A stretch of 16,046 nt of DNA from assembly GCA_964478455.1 (NCBI GenBank), contig CAYZJD010000067.1, positions 1-16,046 on the forward strand, given 5' to 3'. Below the pieces are notes generated by a model. That model made no database searches. It was not told the origin of the DNA and saw nothing but the letters and a program-made list of their open reading frames with translations. This stretch comes from CAYZJD01 sp964478455. Lineage in GTDB: Bacteria; Acidobacteriota; Terriglobia; Bryobacterales; Bryobacteraceae. Positions 1 to 4,302 of this stretch are shown here, one piece after another. Every line of letters begins with the position of its first letter. The first letter of the stretch is position 1. A program made the translations under genes and the position numbers.

Positions 1-75
1 CTGCACAAGGGGATCCCGAGCAACAACCCGCAGAACCCCGGCCAGATTCGAACGACGATCGCTGTGAAGGAGTAG
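1..75 (+). CDS. 3' end of an unidentified gene (partial)
   Basis: The frame beginning at base 1 is open for 24 codons and ends at a TAG at 73-75. The visible tail ends in TTIAVKE, composed like the end of a folded protein, and its codons are G/C-rich in the third position like the genes around it. The gene starts outside the window, so I cannot name it. It is followed within 10 bp by the start of the GH29 gene on the same strand, so the two may be co-transcribed. The GAAGGAG at 65-71 lies inside its last codons and could be the ribosome-binding site of the next gene. Confidence 0.5.
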   Translation: MHKGIPSNNPQNPGQIRTTIAVKE

Positions 76-76
76 C

Positions 77-94
77 GGCCGGGCATGCCCGGCC
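77..94. repeat. 18-bp perfect palindrome at the GH29 start
   Basis: Bases 77-94 (GGCCGGGCATGCCCGGCC) equal their own reverse complement. The central CATG contains the upstream candidate start codon of the GH29 gene at 85. The inner 16 bases recur with one substitution (T to C in the centre) at 1543-1558, just beyond the stop of the same gene. A REP-like dispersed element or a structural signal bracketing the gene are the options. In RNA it would form a stem of about eight pairs over the start codon at 85. Confidence 0.6.
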
Positions 95-1521
95 TTGACA
101 TGAAAGAAGCCGCCCTCATCCTCTCCCTGTTATTCCTCGCGCCGGGAACGAGCGACCTGAAGGCTGAGCCGCCCTACCGGCCGAGCACCGAGTCCCTGAG
201 AAAGCACAAAGTCCCGCAGTGGTTCGAGGACGCGAAGTTCGGCGTGTTCATCCACTGGGGCCCGTACGCCGTACCCGCCTACCACGAGTGGTACGTGGCC
301 TTCATGAGCCCGAAGGCCGGCTTCGGCTTCCTCCTCGGAGGCCCGCCGTACACGGCCACGCAGGGCAGTCTGCCCGACGCGATCTTCAAGGAACGCATCC
401 AGCAGAAGGCCTACAAGTACCACCTCGACAACTGGGGTCCGAATTTCGCCTACGACGACTTCATCCCCATGTTCAAGGCCGAGAAGTTCGACCCCGCGGC
501 CTGGGCCCGCCTGTTTCAGGATGCCGGCGCGAAATATGTGGTGCTGACGGCCAAGCACGGAGACGAGTTCGCCATGTGGCCCACGAAGTTCACCAGGCGC
601 AACGCGTGGGAGATGGGGCCGAAGCGGGACATTGCCGGCGACCTCGCCAAAGCGGTGCGCGCACTCGGCATCGAGATGGGCTTCTATCACAACACGACCT
701 ACACGTTCTGGGACCAGCGCTATCCCGGGCGGGACTGGGTGGACTACATGAACAGCTCCATCAAGGAGCTTGTGGACATGTACCAGCCGAGCATCCTGTG
801 GGGCGACGTCACCATCGGGCCCGTGCGCGATGGGAACGGCAAGCCCCTCACCACGGATTACTGGAACAGCAAGGAAGTCATTGCCTACTTCTACAACCAC
901 TCCAAGGACCCGTCCCAGGTGGCGACCAACGACCGCTGGGGCGTCGAGCCAGATGGGACCTATCTCGGCGACTTCTCGACTCCGGAGCGCAGTAACATCA
1001 GCGCGATTAACGAAAAGAAGTGGGAACTGTGCGACTCGCTGGACCCGACTTCCTGGGGCTACAACCGCCTTCTGAAAGAGGGCGAGTACATGACGCCGAA
1101 CGAGCTTGTGGATTACCTGGTCGACGTCGTCAGCAAAAACGGGAACCTGTTGATCAACATCGGTCCCAAGGCCGACGGCACGATTCCAGAGGTGATCGAG
1201 CGCTGCCTGCGCGAGGCCGGGCAGTGGCTGAAAGTCAACGGGGAAGCCATCTACGGCAGCCGGTACTGGACCACCCACGAGGACGGCGATTTCCGCTTCA
1301 CCCGCAAGGGCAAGGCGCTTTACGCCATCGCGCTCGAGTGGCCGGAAGAGGAGACTGTCACCCTCACCGCGCTGGCCGGAACGAAGGTGACCGGCGTCGA
1401 GATGCTGGGCCTGCGGGAAACGGTGAAGTGGACGCAAACCTCCCGCGGGCTGGTTATTACCGTCCCCGCTAAACGGCCCTGCAAGTACGCCTACACGTTC
1501 AAGATCTCCCTGGGGTCGTGA
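85..1521 (+). CDS. Secreted glycoside hydrolase family 29 (alpha-L-fucosidase-like)
   Basis: GH29 enzymes are retaining exo-glycosidases that release terminal L-fucose from glycans. Numbering from the ATG at 85, residues 6-27 form a signal peptide (KEAALILSLLFLAP core). The catalytic barrel shows FIHWG (55-59), FAYDDFIPMFKAEKFDP (121-137), TAKHGDEFAMW (155-165), ILWGDV (237-242) with Asp241 as predicted nucleophile, SWGYN (323-327) and LLINIGPKADGTIPE (355-369), all family hallmarks. A C-terminal beta domain follows from about 385. The length of 478 aa is normal. Two features are unusual: the canonical KHHDGF is KHGDEF here, losing one substrate-contacting His, and residues 76-97 are a Gly-rich insert. 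Start choice: ATG 85 has GGAG 13 bp upstream but lies in a palindrome; ATG 100 gives a more typical signal peptide but has no clear ribosome-binding site. Family assignment is confident; fucose specificity is not. Confidence 0.9.
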   Translation: MPGLDMKEAALILSLLFLAPGTSDLKAEPPYRPSTESLRKHKVPQWFEDAKFGVFIHWGPYAVPAYHEWYVAFMSPKAGFGFLLGGPPYTATQGSLPDAIFKERIQQKAYKYHLDNWGPNFAYDDFIPMFKAEKFDPAAWARLFQDAGAKYVVLTAKHGDEFAMWPTKFTRRNAWEMGPKRDIAGDLAKAVRALGIEMGFYHNTTYTFWDQRYPGRDWVDYMNSSIKELVDMYQPSILWGDVTIGPVRDGNGKPLTTDYWNSKEVIAYFYNHSKDPSQVATNDRWGVEPDGTYLGDFSTPERSNISAINEKKWELCDSLDPTSWGYNRLLKEGEYMTPNELVDYLVDVVSKNGNLLINIGPKADGTIPEVIERCLREAGQWLKVNGEAIYGSRYWTTHEDGDFRFTRKGKALYAIALEWPEEETVTLTALAGTKVTGVEMLGLRETVKWTQTSRGLVITVPAKRPCKYAYTFKISLGS

Positions 1522-1542
1522 ACTTACGGGCACGCACGCCAA

Positions 1543-1558
1543 GCCGGGCACGCCCGGC
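1543..1558. repeat. Second copy of the GH29-flanking palindrome
   Basis: GCCGGGC-AC-GCCCGGC has 7-bp perfect arms and a 2-nt centre, and differs from the copy at 78-93 by one base. It sits in the 55-bp gap between the convergent ends of the GH29 gene (1521) and the minus-strand gene ending at 1577. It could act as a bidirectional terminator stem, but no T-run follows on either strand, so a classical intrinsic terminator is not supported. Confidence 0.5.
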
Positions 1559-1576
1559 CCGCTGCGGCCAGGCAGC

Positions 1577-2836
1577 CTATGGGCCGTCGGCGAACCGCCC
1601 TCCGGCCACTTTCCACACCTTGAACGTCTTGTTTGTTTCGGAAAGGCCCAGTTCGGGACGATAGGTGAAATCGTCCGTGCCGTCGATGGGCTTTTCCAGC
1701 CGCGGATAATCCATGATCACTTTCTGTAACACTTCCCGGCCGTCTCCGACACGGTGGATGCCAATCGCTCTCTTCAGGATGTGGCCAGGCAAATGGTCCC
1801 GTCTTCTCGAGTCCTCAAAACCATCCGCCACTTCGTTGATGAGTTGGTCCACGAGTTTTCGGGCCGCCTGCCCGTAGCGCGTATAGGCCTCGTCGGGACG
1901 TGGCAGTTCACTCGCCCGCATGGGATGCATCAGGTACACATTGGCCAGCTCTTCATTGCCTCCATAACGAATCAGGTCCTGCTCGACCGATGCATCGCTC
2001 AGGATGAAGAAACGCCGTCCATTCTGAAGGTTCATCGCGTTCACTTGCCGGATCAGGATCAGGGCATTAGACCAGAGGCCGGCAAAGAAGATGCATTGCG
2101 GCTTCATTTCCCGGATGGTGTCAACAGAGGGCGTTGTCAAAGTCGTCGACCAGAGCAGAACACGCCCTTTCTTTTCGCTCTCCTGCACATTGCGGATAAA
2201 CTCAAGGGCGAGCCCATGGGAGTAAACCGGGTTGGAAGTATCTTCCACAACCCAGAAGCTCTCGGCCTTGTCGAGGGCGAACTTAGCCGCATCCCGAGCC
2301 TGGGCCTTGTCCGTCGCCGAAAGCCGGATCAAGGGGTGCCTCTCGCCTGCCGCTTGTCGCGGCGGCGCCAAATCCGGGTTCGTCTCGGTCGTCAGAATGA
2401 CGGGAATAGGCGGATCCGCGTGCAGGTAAGCCTTCAGCGCTTCCTTGGTATTCGTACTGCGCATGTGCCCGACGACGAGGAGAGTATCATTCCGCCCGGC
2501 GAGGTCCTGCGAGATGCCGCCGGCCCTCGATAGATCTCCTTTGTCATCCCATACGTGGAACTCGATATCGCAATCGTCAATCTTCGTCCTTGATCCTCTG
2601 TCCGGGTCGAAACCGTCCCTAATGGCCCGGTGCTTGCCGCTATTAGTGAAATCGCCAACCACCCATACCTTGTATGTCGGTTTGCCGATGATTGCGTTTG
2701 TCACCCTGCCCACAAACACGGTGGAGAACAAAGACATGAGCACCGCCATCGCCGCAAATCGCAGCGGCGACGCGATGAACTTCCGCAGGAAACCGGAGAG
2801 CCGAGGGGTGGGCGTAGTCTTTTCTGATTCGCTCAT
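1577..2836 (-). CDS. Membrane-anchored type I periplasmic-binding-protein homologue
   Basis: The 419-aa product has a basic N-terminus, one hydrophobic helix at about 25-46 (LRFAAMAVLMSLFSTVFVG) and then a domain that reads like the Leu/Ile/Val-binding (Peripla_BP_6) fold. Strand-loop patterns supporting this are YKVWVVGDF (55-63), DTLLVVGHMRSTNT (117-130), IPVILTTETNP (144-154), ESFWVVEDTSNPVYSHGLA (192-210), KPQCIFFAGLWSNALILIRQ (245-264) and RRFFILSDA (274-282). The predicted topology puts the binding domain outside the inner membrane. LivJ-type proteins are normally free or lipid-anchored and encoded with permease and ATPase genes; none is nearby. A ligand-sensing or receptor-like role is therefore an inference. 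Base composition is lower in GC than the flanks (55% at 2221-2280). No strong ribosome-binding site precedes the ATG at 2836. Confidence 0.75.
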   Translation of the reverse strand: MSESEKTTPTPRLSGFLRKFIASPLRFAAMAVLMSLFSTVFVGRVTNAIIGKPTYKVWVVGDFTNSGKHRAIRDGFDPDRGSRTKIDDCDIEFHVWDDKGDLSRAGGISQDLAGRNDTLLVVGHMRSTNTKEALKAYLHADPPIPVILTTETNPDLAPPRQAAGERHPLIRLSATDKAQARDAAKFALDKAESFWVVEDTSNPVYSHGLALEFIRNVQESEKKGRVLLWSTTLTTPSVDTIREMKPQCIFFAGLWSNALILIRQVNAMNLQNGRRFFILSDASVEQDLIRYGGNEELANVYLMHPMRASELPRPDEAYTRYGQAARKLVDQLINEVADGFEDSRRRDHLPGHILKRAIGIHRVGDGREVLQKVIMDYPRLEKPIDGTDDFTYRPELGLSETNKTFKVWKVAGGRFADGP

Positions 2837-2902
2837 TGGATTACGGTCGATGGCTATGGCGTGGGATCTTCATGTTGAATTTCCGGTCGATTGCGAGGGA
2901 AT

Positions 2903-2933
2903 GGCTTTTGCCTCCCTTGGGGAGGCAAAAGCC
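2903..2933. repeat. Perfect 14-bp-stem hairpin, 3-nt loop
   Basis: Arms 2903-2916 and 2920-2933 are exact reverse complements around the loop TTG. It sits in the 217-bp gap between the mazF remnant (ends 3054) and the binding-protein gene (starts 2836). Each strand reads GGCTTTTGCCTCCC at one arm, so no T-run directly follows the stem. It may stop or stabilise the mazE-mazF' transcript upstream of the binding-protein gene, or be a mobile palindromic element. Confidence 0.7.
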
Positions 2934-3053
2934 GTCTCGCCCCCGAGCATGGCGATAGTATACACCCACGCTCTTTGGTTGCCAGGCTTCGTCTCTCGTC
3001 CAGACCACGCAGCAGCGCAGTCGCCGGCCGGCTGGCCTCGGCGATACGGATAG

Positions 3054-3293
3054 CTACGGCTCGAGCAGCGTGTTCAGCTTCGCAAGAACTTCCTGGATGA
3101 AGGCTTCGGGAAGGTCGCAAATGAGCGCGGCGTTCCTTGCTCTCCAATCGAGACTCTTCACCTGATCAGAGAGGATTGCTCCGTCACCGGCCAAGCCTCC
3201 GGCAGGGCGGCGTCCGCGCAGCTCGTGTCCGGCTTGCGGGTCCATGTCGATCCAAATGGTCAGGCCCCGTTCCCGTACCTACCGTCTCACCAT
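3054..3293 (-). pseudogene. mazF: Decayed mazF/pemK-family endoribonuclease toxin
   Basis: Read from the ATG at 3293, which overlaps the mazE stop as ATGGTGA, the frame gives MVRR, then an in-frame TAG at 3279-3281 where the family usually has Tyr. It continues in the same frame through WIDMDPQAGHELRGRRPA, then jumps to AILSDQVKSLDWRARNAALICDLP and ends near LNTLLEP. MazF proteins of this type are about 110-115 aa and have roughly 45 residues between RRPA and the SDQVKSLDW motif. Here only about nine remain, so an in-frame deletion of about 35 codons has removed the middle of the fold. The nonsense codon and the deletion together make an active toxin very unlikely. A downstream ATG at 3245 could still start a 63-aa fragment. 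The functional name comes from family motifs I recognise; loss of function is inferred. Confidence 0.85.
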
Positions 3294-3529
3294 TCTTCCC
3301 GGCCGACCCTGAGTCCGGTTCCCGTCTCTCCGTGGGTGTTTTTCGCTGTGACGCCCGACAGCATCTCGCCCAGCCGGTATTTACGGCTGCTCACCTGCCT
3401 GAGCGCGATTCCTCCCTGGATGGGCCTCAGTTCGACTGGCGTACCTTCGGCCAAGTCGGATTCGAGTGCGATTGCCTTCGGGATCCGGACCGCGAGGCTG
3501 TTGCCCCAACGCTGCACCGTCACTCTCAT
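3287..3529 (-). CDS. mazE: MazE-type antitoxin (AbrB/SpoVT-like)
   Basis: The 80-aa product starts MRVTVQRWGNSLAVRIPK, the swapped-hairpin AbrB-like DNA-binding signature of MazE/PemI antitoxins. It ends with an acidic and flexible tail (TAKNTHGET...GREEW) that in the family wraps around the toxin. MazE neutralises MazF and represses its own operon. The ATG at 3529 is preceded by GGAGGAGAC, a strong Shine-Dalgarno site at ideal spacing, so it is preferred over upstream in-frame starts (3640). The frame is intact, while the overlapping mazF is broken, so this is an orphan antitoxin. It may still bind DNA or cross-neutralise other MazF proteins (inference). Confidence 0.88.
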   Translation of the reverse strand: MRVTVQRWGNSLAVRIPKAIALESDLAEGTPVELRPIQGGIALRQVSSRKYRLGEMLSGVTAKNTHGETGTGLRVGREEW

Positions 3530-3605
3530 GTCTCCTCCCGCGCCCGAGATCTGGTTGTGGCTCGGCTGCCCGATTGCCGGCTTCCCGCCGGCTTTCGCCC
3601 GTCGC

Positions 3606-3794
3606 CTATCGCTTGTGCCTTGCCGGCTGGCGATCGGCAACCCTGGTAAGCAGCGGCCCGATGATCGGATCCCGCAAGGCTGCCTCCCTCTGCAAGCGCC
3701 AGGCTTCTTTCTCCGGCATCCCGGCGTACTTTTGGCGCACCCTTTCTTGCGCCAAACGCTTCATCTCAACGCAGTCGAATTCTTTTGTTCTCAT
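3606..3794 (-). CDS. Small partner protein of PIN toxin (putative antitoxin)
   Basis: This 62-aa ORF begins MRTKEFDCVEMKR, followed by a charged helical stretch (LAQERVRQKYAGMPEKEAWRLQREA). I recognise the opening as that of short proteins encoded directly after PIN-domain genes. The start codon overlaps the PIN stop as ATGA (3791-3794), which implies translational coupling. No DNA-binding motif is evident. By position it is the likely antitoxin of a toxin-first VapBC-like pair. The last ~15 residues (ADRQPARHKR) look less structured. Family membership is inferred from pattern and position only. Confidence 0.65.
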   Translation of the reverse strand: MRTKEFDCVEMKRLAQERVRQKYAGMPEKEAWRLQREAALRDPIIGPLLTRVADRQPARHKR

Positions 3795-4258
3795 AGTTCC
3801 ACCACTTCGCGCGGCGAGTGGATTTCCAAGGGCCTGTATCTGTTTAATGTATTGACACCGTTGAAGCCCCGGATTCTGTCAAAGTGCACAATGTGTTTGA
3901 AATTCCAGCTTACCACCAGGTCGACCTCGGCAACCGTGGCAGCGGCGATGTGTTCCGCATCCGCCGCGGCTGCGAACCCGAGCACCCCAGCCGAGAGATA
4001 GGCATCTCGTAGACTTGCCACTTCTTCATCGATTGTCACCAGCTCCACGTGCTCTTCCGGGAGCTCGGCCAGCAGTCGACGGACACGCTCCGGAGCTTCC
4101 TGAAGTTCGCGAACAACCGCGTCCGAGATCACTAAGTTGAATCGCCCGGTCCTCACCTCGCGGAAGAATTCCTCGCTTGCTGAGTCGAACTCATCATCGA
4201 AGCATCCACCAAACACCGAAGTGTCGGCGTACACTCGCAGCCGCTTCACGATTCCCAT
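3791..4258 (-). CDS. PIN-domain ribonuclease toxin (VapC-like)
   Basis: PIN-domain toxins cleave RNA using a cluster of acidic residues that bind Mg2+/Mn2+. In this 155-aa protein the first acidic residue is Asp12 (RVYADTSVFGG), the second Glu51 (SDAVVRELQ), the third Asp100 (ADAEHIAAAT), with Asp113/Asn119 (DLVVSWNFKHI) near the fourth. The C-terminal block HFDRIRGFNGVN...YRPLEIHSPREVV matches a subgroup of PIN proteins I recognise. All key positions appear intact, so it should be active. It is the first gene of the pair, followed by the overlapping small partner and then mazE. The 3' part is unusually AT-rich for this window (42% GC at 3841-3900), which may reflect transfer. The start ATG at 4258 has no strong ribosome-binding site. 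Confidence 0.85.
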   Translation of the reverse strand: MGIVKRLRVYADTSVFGGCFDDEFDSASEEFFREVRTGRFNLVISDAVVRELQEAPERVRRLLAELPEEHVELVTIDEEVASLRDAYLSAGVLGFAAAADAEHIAAATVAEVDLVVSWNFKHIVHFDRIRGFNGVNTLNRYRPLEIHSPREVVEL

Positions 4259-4302
4259 TATGTCTCTGGCGCTACCGCCATAGGAATCCGAGGGTCCGGT
4301 TG

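Noticed and set aside
130..1551. Long open frame on the minus strand (473 codons) opposite the GH29 gene
   Set aside because: Its translation is rich in Arg/Val/Gly/His without domain patterns, while the plus strand encodes clear GH29 motifs. High-GC coding sequence commonly leaves the opposite strand open.
3576..3592. GCCGGC repeats between mazE and the small PIN-partner ORF, considered as an operator or attachment site
   Set aside because: The 6-bp units are common in DNA of this GC content and no longer symmetric structure extends from them.
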